This document shows positions 9,901-17,585 of a DNA stretch of 64,000 nt, piece by piece (positions within the stretch are counted from its first letter, which is position 1; the number at the start of each line of letters is the position of its first letter). The stretch is taken from NCBI GenBank assembly GCA_022833215.1, contig JAIPUZ010000086.1, positions 25,490 through 89,489 on the forward strand, given 5' to 3'. The translations under genes and the position numbers were made by a program. Source of the DNA: Mesorhizobium sp. Lineage in GTDB: Bacteria; Pseudomonadota; Alphaproteobacteria; Rhizobiales; Rhizobiaceae. The notes under the pieces were generated by a model. That model worked only from the letters and a program-made list of their open reading frames with translations, was not told where the DNA came from and did no database searches.

Positions 9901-11121
9901 TCAGATCTCCATACCCATCATGGAGGCCACGGTGTGCACGTCCTTGTCGCCGCGGCCGGACAGGTTGACGACGATGACCTCGTCCTTGCCCATCGACGGC
10001 GCGATCTTGACCGCATGGGCGATGGCATGGGCCGATTCGAGCGCCGGGATGATGCCTTCGGTGCGCGTGCAGAGCTGGAAAGCCTCCAGCGCCTCGTCGT
10101 CGAGGACCGGCACATAATCGACGCGGCCGGTGTCGCGCAGCCATGAATGCTCCGGCCCGACGCCGGGATAGTCGAGACCGGCGGAGATCGAATGGCCGTC
10201 GAGGATCTGGCCGTCCTCGTTCTGCAACAGGTAGGTGCGGTTGCCGTGCAGCACGCCCGGACGGCCGGCATTCATGGAAGCGCAATGCTCGATGCCGTCG
10301 AGGCCCCGACCGCCGGCCTCGATACCGACGATCCTGACGTCCTTGTCATCGAGGAAGGGGTGGAACAGGCCGATGGCGTTGGAGCCGCCGCCGACGGCGG
10401 CGATGATGACATCCGGCAGGCGGCCTTCCTGTTCAAGGATCTGGGCGCGCGCCTCGGTGCCGATGGGCGACTGGAACTCGCGCACCATTTCCGGATAGGG
10501 GTGCGGGCCGGCGGCGGTGCCGATCAGGTAGTAGGTGTCCTCGACATTGGTGACCCAGTCGCGGAGCGCTTCGTTCATGGCATCCTTGAGCGTGCCGTGA
10601 CCGGCGCTCACCGGCTTCACCTCCGCGCCCAGCAGCTTCATGCGGAACACGTTGGGGCTTTGGCGCGCCACGTCGGTCGCACCCATGTAGACCACGCAGG
10701 GCAGGCCGAAGCGCGCCGCCACGGTGGCGGAAGCGACGCCGTGCTGGCCGGCGCCGGTTTCGGCGATGATGCGCGTCTTGCCCATGCGCTTGGCGAGCAG
10801 GATCTGGCCGAGGCAGTTGTTGATCTTGTGCGAGCCGGTGTGGTTCAGGTCCTCGCGCTTGAAGTAGATTTTCGCGCCGCCGAGATACCTTGTCAGCCCT
10901 TCGGCAAAATAGAGCTTGGAGGGGCGGCCGGCATAGAAGGTGGAGAGCGCCTGAAGCTCGGCCCTGAAAGCCGGATCGGTCCTGGCCTCGTTCCACTTCT
11001 CCTCCAGATCGAGGATCAGCGGCATCAGCGTCTCGGCGACGAAGCGGCCGCCGAAAATGCCGAACATCCCCTGCTCGTCGGGGCCGGTGCGGAAGGAATT
11101 TGGCATGGCCGGCTTGTTCAT
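9901..11121 (-). CDS. trpB: Tryptophan synthase beta chain
   Basis: This 406-residue PLP enzyme condenses indole with serine to give tryptophan. The PLP lysine lies in the signature [11 protein letters not shown] near residue 97, and the phosphate-binding loop GGGSNAIG is near residue 240. Length is normal. It lies between trpF (30 bases upstream) and trpA (one base downstream). Confidence 0.98.
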   Translation of the reverse strand: MNKPAMPNSFRTGPDEQGMFGIFGGRFVAETLMPLILDLEEKWNEARTDPAFRAELQALSTFYAGRPSKLYFAEGLTRYLGGAKIYFKREDLNHTGSHKINNCLGQILLAKRMGKTRIIAETGAGQHGVASATVAARFGLPCVVYMGATDVARQSPNVFRMKLLGAEVKPVSAGHGTLKDAMNEALRDWVTNVEDTYYLIGTAAGPHPYPEMVREFQSPIGTEARAQILEQEGRLPDVIIAAVGGGSNAIGLFHPFLDDKDVRIVGIEAGGRGLDGIEHCASMNAGRPGVLHGNRTYLLQNEDGQILDGHSISAGLDYPGVGPEHSWLRDTGRVDYVPVLDDEALEAFQLCTRTEGIIPALESAHAIAHAVKIAPSMGKDEVIVVNLSGRGDKDVHTVASMMGMEI

Positions 11122-11151
11122 CGCCGATCTCCTCGGGCAAGGGGCTGCGGT

Positions 11152-11811
11152 TCAGGCTGCACGGTCGTTGCGCGCGGCTGCAACCGCCTTGAAAAAAGCT
11201 TCGATGAGCGCTGCGTCCTTGACGCCCGGCGCGCTCTCGACCCCGGACGATATGTCGATGCCCAGCGGGTTCGCAAGCCGCAGCGCATCGCCGATATTGG
11301 CGGCGTCGAGCCCGCCCGAAAGCATGTAATCGACGCCAGCGTCAAGCCCGGCGAGAATGGTCCAGTCGAAACGCACGCCGTTTCCGCCGGGAAGCTCCGA
11401 ACCGGCCGGCGGCCTTGCGTCGAAAAGAAAGCGCTCGGCGATGCCGCGATAGGGCGCGATGCGGGCAAGGTCCGCCGCTTCATGGACGGCGAACGCCTTC
11501 ATCACCGGCAGCGAATGGCGCGCCCTGACCGCCGCGACACGCCCGGGGCTTTCCGAACCGTGAAGCTGGAGCATGTCCGGCCGCATCGCCTCCACGATGG
11601 CATCGAGAAAGGCATCGTCGGCATCGACGGTGACGGCGACCGTCTTCGCCCTGCCGTCGGCCTGTTCGCGCAGGGTCGCAGCCTGCGCCGGCGTCACGTT
11701 GCGCGGGCTTTTGGGAAAGAAGATGAAGCCGACATGGCTGGCGCCGCCTTCGATGGCGGCCGTCAGCGCTTCGGCGGTCTTCAGCCCGCATATCTTGATG
11801 TCGAGTGCCAT
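11152..11811 (-). CDS. trpF: Phosphoribosylanthranilate isomerase
   Basis: This 219-residue TIM-barrel enzyme performs the Amadori rearrangement of phosphoribosylanthranilate. The catalytic cysteine is in the N-terminal KICGLK and the catalytic aspartate in FDWTILAG. The C-terminal phosphate site reads LSGGLDAANI followed by DISSGVESAPGVKD. The frame is open 21 codons further upstream, but the ATG at 11811 puts MALDIKICGLK at the N-terminus, as in other TrpF proteins. It is the first gene of the trpFBA-accD-folC unit. Confidence 0.95.
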   Translation of the reverse strand: MALDIKICGLKTAEALTAAIEGGASHVGFIFFPKSPRNVTPAQAATLREQADGRAKTVAVTVDADDAFLDAIVEAMRPDMLQLHGSESPGRVAAVRARHSLPVMKAFAVHEAADLARIAPYRGIAERFLFDARPPAGSELPGGNGVRFDWTILAGLDAGVDYMLSGGLDAANIGDALRLANPLGIDISSGVESAPGVKDAALIEAFFKAVAAARNDRAA

Positions 11812-11881
11812 GGCGCGGACTTGGCACGAAAAGCCGGCGGAGTCGAGACAAAGCCGCCCGCACAGGCTGCTCACAAGGCAG

Positions 11882-11902
11882 GGGCCGCACGATGCGCGGC
11901 CC
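11882..11902 (-). terminator. GC-rich hairpin after the amino-acid ABC operon
   Basis: A 7-bp perfect inverted repeat (GGGCCGC / GCGGCCC, seven-base loop) lies just after the stop of the ABC ATPase gene on the minus strand. No T-run follows, so it is at best a weak or factor-assisted terminator or an mRNA end-protecting hairpin. Confidence 0.35.
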
Positions 11903-11910
11903 GAACCCGG

Positions 11911-12654
11911 TCAGAGGCGTCCGGCCTCGACGATCTGCCTGAGGAAGGCGCGGGTGCGCTCTTCCTTCGGCTCGCCAAAAATCTGCTCCGGCGGCCCCTT
12001 CTCCAGGAGCTTGCCCTGCTCGAGGAACACCACGACGTCGGAGACCTCGCGGGCAAACTGCATCTCGTGCGTGGCGAGGATCATGGTCATGCCGTCGCGG
12101 GCCAGATCGCGAACGATGTTGAGCACTTCGGCCACCAGCTCGGGATCGAGGGCCGAGGTGATCTCGTCCAGAAGCAGCGCTTCCGGACGCATGGCGATGG
12201 CGCGCACGATGGCAACGCGCTGCTGCTGGCCGCCGGAAAGCTGGTCGGGATAATAACGGGCGCGATGGTCGAGATTGACCCTCTCCAGCAATTCGCGCGC
12301 ACGCCTGAGCGCCCCTTCCCGGTCCTCGCCCAGAAGGCGCACGGGACCGACGGCGATGTTGTCCTCGACCGTCATGTGCGGAAACAGGTTGAACGACTGG
12401 AAAACCATGCCGACCTTGCGGCGCAGTCGGTCCAGGTCGACGCCCGGACCGGACACCACGTCGCCATCGACGGAAACGGTGCCGCTGTCGATGGTTTCCA
12501 GCGCGTTGATGCAGCGCAGCAATGTCGATTTGCCCGAACCGGAAGCGCCGATCAGCGTCACGACCTGATGCTTTTCCACATCGAGGTCGATGCCCTTCAG
12601 CACCTGATGGTTCGAATAGCTCTTCTCTATGCCGGACAGTTCGATGAAAGCCAT
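11911..12654 (-). CDS. Polar amino-acid ABC transporter ATP-binding protein
   Basis: This 247-residue GlnQ/HisP-type ATPase energises uptake by the permease encoded just upstream. Walker A is GASGSGKST (residues about 38-46), the Q-loop is VFQSFNLFPHM, the signature motif is LSGGQQQR, Walker B is ALLLDEITSALD, and the H-loop is LATHEM. The frame stays open for more than 100 codons upstream into the permease gene, but the start MAFIELSGIEKSY at 12654 fits the family and lies two bases after the permease stop. It is the last gene of an operon with hydrolase, binding protein and permease. Confidence 0.94.
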   Translation of the reverse strand: MAFIELSGIEKSYSNHQVLKGIDLDVEKHQVVTLIGASGSGKSTLLRCINALETIDSGTVSVDGDVVSGPGVDLDRLRRKVGMVFQSFNLFPHMTVEDNIAVGPVRLLGEDREGALRRARELLERVNLDHRARYYPDQLSGGQQQRVAIVRAIAMRPEALLLDEITSALDPELVAEVLNIVRDLARDGMTMILATHEMQFAREVSDVVVFLEQGKLLEKGPPEQIFGEPKEERTRAFLRQIVEAGRL

Positions 12655-12656
12655 GG

Positions 12657-13727
12657 TCAAGCTCCCTTGCGGCGGTTCGCACCGCGCTCGAGCATCCAGT
12701 CGACGAAGCGCGTCTGGGGAATGGTGATGATGACGAACAGGATGGCCACCACCGTCACCGACGACAGGTTGAAGGTGCTGGAGGCGTAGAACTTCGCCTG
12801 GTTGAACGCGTCGAGCGTGCCGATGACGTTGACCAGCGAGGTGTCCTTCTGCAGGGCGATGAATGTGCTCAGCATCGGCGGGATGACGAGACGCATGGCC
12901 TGCGGCAGGATGAAGAAGCGCAGCGTCTGCAAATAGGAGAAGCCGAGCGAGCGGCTGGCCGCCCATTGCGAGGGATGGATCGAGGCGATGCCCGAACGGT
13001 ACACCTCGGCCACATAGGCGCTGTAGGTCAGCGACAGGGCAAGGATGGCGAACCACTCCGCATTGAGCCCGCTCAAGACGGGCAGGTTGGTGAGCGGCAG
13101 GCCGAAGCCGATCAGGTACAGCACGATGATCGCCGGCACGGCGCGCATGAGATCGATATAGGCGACGGCCAGAAAGCGGACCGGTGCGCCTGCCTTGCCG
13201 GGGATCATGCGGGCGATGGCCAGAACGAGCCCGAACACCAGAACGATGACGCCCGAGATGAGGGCCAGCCTGATGTTGACGATGAAGGCACGGGCGATGT
13301 CGAGCGCGCTGCCCGCCATCAGGTCGCCGCGCAGGAATGTGCGCTGGATGTTGCCGTCATTGATGAGGACGAGCTGGATCAGCGCAAAGCCGATCAGCAC
13401 GGCGAAGGCAAGACCGAAGGTGATGAAGCTGTGCTGGCGCGACTGGGCAGCGCTGGCGCGGGAGGCGAGCACCTCACCGGCGGCTTCTTCACTGGCACTG
13501 CGAAAAGAATGACGCAGCGCGCTCACGGCGGCCCACAGGGTCACGGCGCCGAGCGCCAGCCCCGCTGCCATCACCCAGATGCTGAAGGTGGAAAGCTCCG
13601 GGCTGGTGGTTATGCCTGCGCGAACACTTTCTCCCACCGCAGCAACGGTAACGAGCAAGGCTATGGCGAGCAGCGTGGCGAAAACCGCCAGACCGCGACT
13701 GCGCGGTGCAGGGCTCAGCGAGGTCAT
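12657..13727 (-). CDS. Polar amino-acid ABC transporter permease with extended N-terminus
   Basis: This 356-residue inner-membrane protein is longer than the usual 220-270 residues of HisM/GlnP permeases. The C-terminal 220 residues contain the HisMQ-type fold, with the EAA loop at ASRSLGFSYLQTLRFFILPQAMR and motifs such as YIDLMRAVPAIIVLY. The extra N-terminal part contributes three hydrophobic segments (about residues 12-32, 46-68 and 98-122) separated by a charged stretch with many Ala/Ser/Glu. Only one permease is encoded, so it probably acts as a homodimer. The substrate is most likely an amino acid or a gamma-glutamyl compound, inferred from the neighbouring amidase-like gene. Confidence 0.9.
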   Translation of the reverse strand: MTSLSPAPRSRGLAVFATLLAIALLVTVAAVGESVRAGITTSPELSTFSIWVMAAGLALGAVTLWAAVSALRHSFRSASEEAAGEVLASRASAAQSRQHSFITFGLAFAVLIGFALIQLVLINDGNIQRTFLRGDLMAGSALDIARAFIVNIRLALISGVIVLVFGLVLAIARMIPGKAGAPVRFLAVAYIDLMRAVPAIIVLYLIGFGLPLTNLPVLSGLNAEWFAILALSLTYSAYVAEVYRSGIASIHPSQWAASRSLGFSYLQTLRFFILPQAMRLVIPPMLSTFIALQKDTSLVNVIGTLDAFNQAKFYASSTFNLSSVTVVAILFVIITIPQTRFVDWMLERGANRRKGA

Positions 13728-13764
13728 GCCATCTCCAATTTTCGTTTCGGGTTTTTCACGAACT

Positions 13765-13802
13765 GACGCTGCCGGGGCGCGGATTCAGCCCCGGGCAGCG
13801 TC
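13765..13802 (-). other. Long intercistronic hairpin after the binding-protein gene
   Basis: GACGCTGCCGGGGC pairs with GCCCCGGGCAGCGTC with a single bulged G and a nine-base loop, making a 14-bp stem between the binding-protein and permease genes. No T-run follows on the minus strand. Such hairpins commonly stabilise the upstream binding-protein part of ABC-operon mRNA, which would give the binding protein in excess; that role is inferred. Confidence 0.7.
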
Positions 13803-13842
13803 GCAAGATCTCCCCTCGCCCGCGTGGCGAGAGAAGAGACGA

Positions 13843-14688
13843 TCACTTCAGGGTCCAGACCGGAACGGATGCCGGATCGACCCCGAACAGAGGCGCCAGA
13901 TATCTGGCCGACAGGTCGGCCAGCGTGCCGTCTTCCCTGAAAGCGGCAACCGCCTGATCGACGACGGCGGCATTGGCCGAGCCCTTCGGCAGCACGATGC
14001 CGTAGCCCTGATCGAGCTCGAACTGGCCGATGACTTCGATCATGCCGTTGGTGCCATTGGTGGCCGAGAGCACCAGCGTGGTGTCGGAAACGATGGCGTC
14101 CACCTGGCCGGCAATGAGCGCGGTGACCATGTCGGGCTGCGACTGGTAGAGCGACGGCTGCTGGTCGGGCTTCAGCGTGCCGATGACCCAGTCCGACCCC
14201 ATGTTGCCCTGCAGGACGCCGATGCGCTTCGAACGGATGTTTTCCGCGCTCACGTCGGCGCCCTTCTTCACGGCAACGCCGAGATTGGACGAGAAATAGG
14301 GCTGGCTGAAATCGAAGACCTGCTTGCGGGCTTCGGTGATGGTGGTGCCGGCGATGCCGATGTCATAGTTGGAGGCAGTGCCGGAAATGTACTGGTCCCA
14401 GGCCATGTTGACGAGGCGCACCTTGTCCAGCCCGGCGCGGTGGGCGATCTCGGCCCCCATGCAATATTCGAAGCCGTCCTCGATCTTCTCGGGCGAGACG
14501 CCATTGTACCAGCCGGGGTTCGGCAGCACCGTCGCCACGGTCAGCGTATCGGCGGCAATGGTTTCAAGGCTGATGCTGCCGTGCTCGCCCTTCGGCTCGC
14601 ACTTGCCATATTCGGCCGCCTGAGCGCCGGCCGTCGCGGCCAGAGTGGACAGGAGGCCGGCGACGGCCAGCAATGCAAATGACTTCAT
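13843..14688 (-). CDS. Amino-acid ABC transporter periplasmic substrate-binding protein
   Basis: This 281-residue protein is of the type II periplasmic binding fold (SBP_bac_3). The start at 14688 gives a clean Sec signal peptide (MKSFALLAVAGLLSTLA, cleavage near AQA-AEYGK) and is preceded by an AGGGAGA Shine-Dalgarno sequence. The frame extends 30 codons further up but without a signal-like start. Family-typical stretches are GWYNGVSPEKIEDGFEYCM, DIGIAGTTITEARKQVFDFS and RIGVLQGNMGSDWVIG. It is cotranscribed with the hydrolase upstream (34 bases) and the permease downstream. The ligand cannot be told from the sequence. Confidence 0.9.
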   Translation of the reverse strand: MKSFALLAVAGLLSTLAATAGAQAAEYGKCEPKGEHGSISLETIAADTLTVATVLPNPGWYNGVSPEKIEDGFEYCMGAEIAHRAGLDKVRLVNMAWDQYISGTASNYDIGIAGTTITEARKQVFDFSQPYFSSNLGVAVKKGADVSAENIRSKRIGVLQGNMGSDWVIGTLKPDQQPSLYQSQPDMVTALIAGQVDAIVSDTTLVLSATNGTNGMIEVIGQFELDQGYGIVLPKGSANAAVVDQAVAAFREDGTLADLSARYLAPLFGVDPASVPVWTLK

Positions 14689-14722
14689 GGAACGGTTCTC
14701 CCTGATCTTGATTGTGCTGCGG

Positions 14723-15475
14723 TTATGCGCGCCTGCATTGGGCGAGGAATGCGCCCAGCAGCCGGTCGAAATCCTCACGGGACGCTCTGGGGTCCTCCGG
14801 GTGCCACTGGACGCCGACCGCCCAGTCGTCGCCGGCGCCTTCCAGCGCCTCGACGATGCCGTCGGCGGCCCTTGCCGCGACCTTCAGCCCCGCGCCCACT
14901 TTTGAAACCGCCTGATGGTGGCCGGAGCGCACAACGATCCCGGTCGCTCCGTAAACCTCTTCCAGACGCGTATCGGGCAGTATTTCGACCGGATGGGCAG
15001 TCATGACCGAATTGTCGGCCGTCAGATAATGCATCGTGCCGCCGCCGATCTCCTGCGTGAGATCGCCGCCCGCCGCGATGTTGAGAAGCTGCATGCCCCG
15101 GCAGATGCCGAGGAAAGGAAGATGCCTTTCGCGGGCAAGGCGCAAAAGCTCCAGTTCATAGTCGTCCGCCGCGCGATGGACGCCATAGACAGTGTCGGAG
15201 GCAATGGACTGGCCATAGGTTTGCGGATCGGCATCGGCTCCGCCCAGCATCAGAAGTCCGTCCACGTCCTCCAGCGCCTCGCGCTGGGTCAGCACCGGCG
15301 CGGAAGCCTCGACAAAAACCACGTCCACACCCGCATCGCGCAGCCCCGCGAAGGCGGAATCGGAAAACTCCCGCAGGGTGCAGGCCAGATAGTCGCTTGC
15401 ATAAGGCGAGGCGAGAGAGCCGGAAACAAGGATGCGAGGCTTTGCCGGCTTGTGTTCGGATATGGTTTGAGGCAT
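14723..15475 (-). CDS. Gamma-glutamyl-gamma-aminobutyrate hydrolase family protein (class I glutamine amidotransferase-like, PuuD type)
   Basis: This 250-residue cytoplasmic hydrolase has a catalytic triad visible as Cys in LGICRGMQLLNIA, His in WAVGVQWHPED and the Glu/Asp that follows. The upstream GLLMLGGADADPQTYG segment is typical of PuuD-like peptidase C26 proteins, which split gamma-glutamyl amides such as gamma-glutamyl-GABA. It leads the operon with the amino-acid ABC importer, so it probably processes the imported compound. A GTG at 15496 is an alternative start; the ATG at 15475 was preferred because it follows a GGAA sequence. The specific substrate is unknown. Confidence 0.82.
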   Translation of the reverse strand: MPQTISEHKPAKPRILVSGSLASPYASDYLACTLREFSDSAFAGLRDAGVDVVFVEASAPVLTQREALEDVDGLLMLGGADADPQTYGQSIASDTVYGVHRAADDYELELLRLARERHLPFLGICRGMQLLNIAAGGDLTQEIGGGTMHYLTADNSVMTAHPVEILPDTRLEEVYGATGIVVRSGHHQAVSKVGAGLKVAARAADGIVEALEGAGDDWAVGVQWHPEDPRASREDFDRLLGAFLAQCRRA

Positions 15476-15488
15476 TGCATTCCAACTG

Positions 15489-15528
15489 TTAATCACATAA
15501 CATTTAACATCTATAGTTTATTGGTCAA
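15489..15528 (+). promoter_or_regulatory. Divergent promoter region; possible leaderless start for the GntR gene
   Basis: The 53 bases between the divergent hydrolase and regulator genes are AT-rich, unlike the surroundings. TTAATC (15489-15494) and TATAGT (15512-15517) with a 17-base spacer resemble a sigma-70 promoter facing the regulator. Transcription would begin within a few bases of the ATG at 15529, which has no Shine-Dalgarno sequence, so a leaderless mRNA is possible. I see no perfect operator palindrome. Confidence 0.4.
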
Positions 15529-16233
15529 ATGAAATTTCTGACGCCCCTCTCTGCCGAAGGCAACAGCGCGCCGGACATGGTGTTCCGCCGGCTGCGGGAG
15601 GCCATCACCATGGGCGATCTGAGCCCCGGCGAGCAGCTTCCGCCCGAGAACGAACTGGCGAGAATGCTGGGGGTTGCGCCGATGACCGCGCGCATCGCGC
15701 TCGGCGCCATGCGCGACATGGGACTGCTGACGACGGTGCGCGGCCGCAATGGCGGCAACTTCGTCGCCACCGACGTTGGCGAGCGGCTGGCGGATGCCGC
15801 GCGCCGTCTCAGGCTCACGCGGGAAGAACTGCGCGATCTCACCGACTGGCGGCGCGCCATCTCCGGCGAGGCCTGCTACCTCGCGGCCGAACGCGGAAGC
15901 CCTGCCGATTTCGAGCGTATCGGGCAGGCCGCAAGGGATTACGACGATCTTTTGCCGCGCTTTCCGGACATGCGTTTCGCCGATGCCCGTTTCCACACCA
16001 TCATCGCCGAGGTGTCCGGCTCGGCGCGGCTGCTGAAGCAGGAAACCGAAATACAGGTCGAGGTGACGAACTTCATCCTTTCGGCCGTGAAACCGGCGGC
16101 CGCCAAGAACCTGACGCCCTACAATCACGATCCCATCGTCAAGGCCATCCGCAACCGCCAGCCGGAGGCGGCGCGGAAGGCGATGCTGGAGCATGCCGAA
16201 CAGACCTTCGCGTGGATAACGGTGGTGCTTTGA
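15529..16233 (+). CDS. GntR family transcriptional regulator with FCD-type ligand domain
   Basis: This 234-residue protein has an N-terminal winged helix-turn-helix (residues about 10-75, with LSPGEQLPPENELARMLGVA and a following wing TVRGRNGGNFVA) and a C-terminal all-helical FCD-like effector domain. The likely metal/effector ligands are Asp/His pairs in RFADARFHTIIAE and NHDPIVKAI. It is divergent from the hydrolase/amino-acid ABC operon with only 53 bases between, so it most likely represses that operon in response to its substrate. The gene is intact and ends before a strong shared terminator. Confidence 0.88.
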   Translation: MKFLTPLSAEGNSAPDMVFRRLREAITMGDLSPGEQLPPENELARMLGVAPMTARIALGAMRDMGLLTTVRGRNGGNFVATDVGERLADAARRLRLTREELRDLTDWRRAISGEACYLAAERGSPADFERIGQAARDYDDLLPRFPDMRFADARFHTIIAEVSGSARLLKQETEIQVEVTNFILSAVKPAAAKNLTPYNHDPIVKAIRNRQPEAARKAMLEHAEQTFAWITVVL

Positions 16234-16257
16234 CGGCACCGCAATCCATCGCCACGC

Positions 16258-16300
16258 AAACGAAGGAGCCGGAAAGCTGCGCTTTCCGGCTCCTTCGTTT
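16258..16300. terminator. Strong bidirectional intrinsic terminator
   Basis: A 20-bp perfect inverted repeat (16258-16277 pairs with 16281-16300, loop TGC) is flanked by A residues on the left and TTTT on the right. It lies between the convergent GntR regulator and outer-membrane protein genes. Confidence 0.92.
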
Positions 16301-16315
16301 TCAGGCCAGATCCGC

Positions 16316-17212
16316 CTACTTGGTGTAGATCGGCTCCGGCGGCGGCTCATAGGCGACCGTCTCGGGCTGATAGCAGTGATTTGCACCGCCCCCGAAATTG
16401 TAGCGCAGGCCGGCGCGCACTTCGTGCGTGTTGAAGCCCTTGTCGAAGCCGGGGCCGGCACCGTTGCGCTCGAACATGCGCCCGCCCTCGATGCGGCTGA
16501 ACCGGTAGCCGGCGTCCAGCATGAGGTTGTCGGTCAGGCAGTAGGAGGCACCGGCCATCAGGGCGTAGGCAAAGCGCCAGCTCTTGCTGCCCTTGTGGAC
16601 GGCGAAGCCGACATTGGCGTCGTTCTCCAGATCGTCCCACCTGATGTGCGCACCGCCGATACCGGCGCCGACATAAGGCGTCAGGCCGTTCCATGTGCCA
16701 AGATCGACATAGGCATTGGCAAGCAGCAGAAGCGCCGACATCTTGGAACGGTCGACAGACTGGCAGGGAATGGTGGGGCTGCCGCAACCAAAGTTGCCGT
16801 CATCGGACGTGCTGCCCTTGAACTTGGTCCTGAACCAGTAGTCGAGGGTCAGGTCCGTACGAAAATGCCGGTTGATCTGGTAGCCGACGCCGGCGCCGAT
16901 CGAGAACGCGCTCTTGAGCTCGGTGGTGTCGAAGCTCTTGGTGCCGCCGACGCCCTGGAACCCATCGCCACAGCCGGGGCATGGCTCAATGCCATAGGTG
17001 ATGTATTCGGCGCCGCGGATCTTCGATTTGTGATAATCCAGATCGCCACGGATATACCAGCCGCCAAAATCGCTGACTTCTTCGTAAGGCTGCTGGATGA
17101 CGGGCGGCTCCTCGATCACGATCGGCCGCTCGGCGAGGTCCGCAGCAAGCACCGGGGAAGCACCGCCGGCAACGACAGCGGCCAGAGCCGCTTTCCTGAA
17201 CAGGTTGGACAT
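16316..17212 (-). CDS. Omp25/Omp31-like outer-membrane beta-barrel protein
   Basis: This 298-residue protein has a Sec signal peptide (cleavage near VLA-ADLAERP), a Pro/Glu-rich periplasmic linker (residues about 28-45), and an eight-stranded-barrel-like body. The body has alternating aromatic residues and glycines, including FGGWYIRGDLDY, GAGVGYQIN and GLTPYVGAGIGGAHI, and the strand ASYCLTDNLMLDAGYRFSRIEGG. The C-terminal barrel strand reads EVRAGLRYNFGGG, followed by a 20-residue Pro-rich tail. It resembles the Rhizobiales Omp25/Omp31 family of abundant surface proteins. Cysteine pairs (GIEPCPGCG, FGCGSPTIPC) lie in predicted loops. The start follows an AGGGGTGA Shine-Dalgarno sequence, and a CtrA-type box lies 74-88 bases upstream. 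Confidence 0.85.
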   Translation of the reverse strand: MSNLFRKAALAAVVAGGASPVLAADLAERPIVIEEPPVIQQPYEEVSDFGGWYIRGDLDYHKSKIRGAEYITYGIEPCPGCGDGFQGVGGTKSFDTTELKSAFSIGAGVGYQINRHFRTDLTLDYWFRTKFKGSTSDDGNFGCGSPTIPCQSVDRSKMSALLLLANAYVDLGTWNGLTPYVGAGIGGAHIRWDDLENDANVGFAVHKGSKSWRFAYALMAGASYCLTDNLMLDAGYRFSRIEGGRMFERNGAGPGFDKGFNTHEVRAGLRYNFGGGANHCYQPETVAYEPPPEPIYTK

Positions 17213-17585
17213 AGTTCACCCCTAATCCGGCCGCCGCTGCGCACCGGCATACATAAACCGCGACATGAATAATGAATGGCAAACGTTAAAACGGGCTTAA
17301 CCCTGTCGATTAACCAAGACAGCCGGAAAACGGCCGCTTCGGGCGCAGGGTGCTCGTCTGTCGTTCAGGGCCCGGACAGTTCGCCCTTGCCTGTCTTTCG
17401 GCCTGCGGCCGCTGCCGACAATCTGTCGCGCTTTCGAGACCCGGCTGTCGCCATGCCGCCTTCGCCCCCGGTCGGCCACCGCGACTTCGACGTGGACATG
17501 CGAAAGCGAGCATGTCTATCCCGACCATACGGGAAGGCTGCGAAAGGCGCGCCGGCCGGCGTAGTCCGCTTCGGAAACGTCCCGT
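17213..17585. other. 373-base intergenic region upstream of the outer-membrane protein gene
   Basis: This stretch lies between the GH5 stop and the outer-membrane protein start, both on the minus strand. Its right two thirds show no recognisable gene: several short open frames on both strands have no family-like content. The left part, next to the porin-like gene, holds the CtrA-type box listed separately and a good Shine-Dalgarno sequence. Confidence 0.6.
17286..17300 (-). promoter_or_regulatory. CtrA-type binding box upstream of the outer-membrane protein gene
   Basis: The sequence TTAA-AACGGGC-TTAA is an exact match to the alphaproteobacterial CtrA consensus TTAA-N7-TTAA, and flanking G and C make the arms GTTAA/TTAAC. 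It lies 74-88 bases before the start codon, where a CtrA-activated promoter would place it. CtrA control of Omp25-type genes is known in Brucella; applying it here is inference. Confidence 0.6.

Noticed and set aside
6651-12789. Very long open frames on the plus strand opposite folC, accD, trpA, trpB and the amino-acid ABC genes
   Set aside because: They mirror the codon structure of well-recognised minus-strand genes, are rich in Arg/His/Gly without family motifs, and are a normal effect of high GC.
15476-15528. A third CtrA box in the AT-rich GntR/hydrolase divergent region
   Set aside because: TTAA occurs twice but without the seven-base spacing to a second TTAA.
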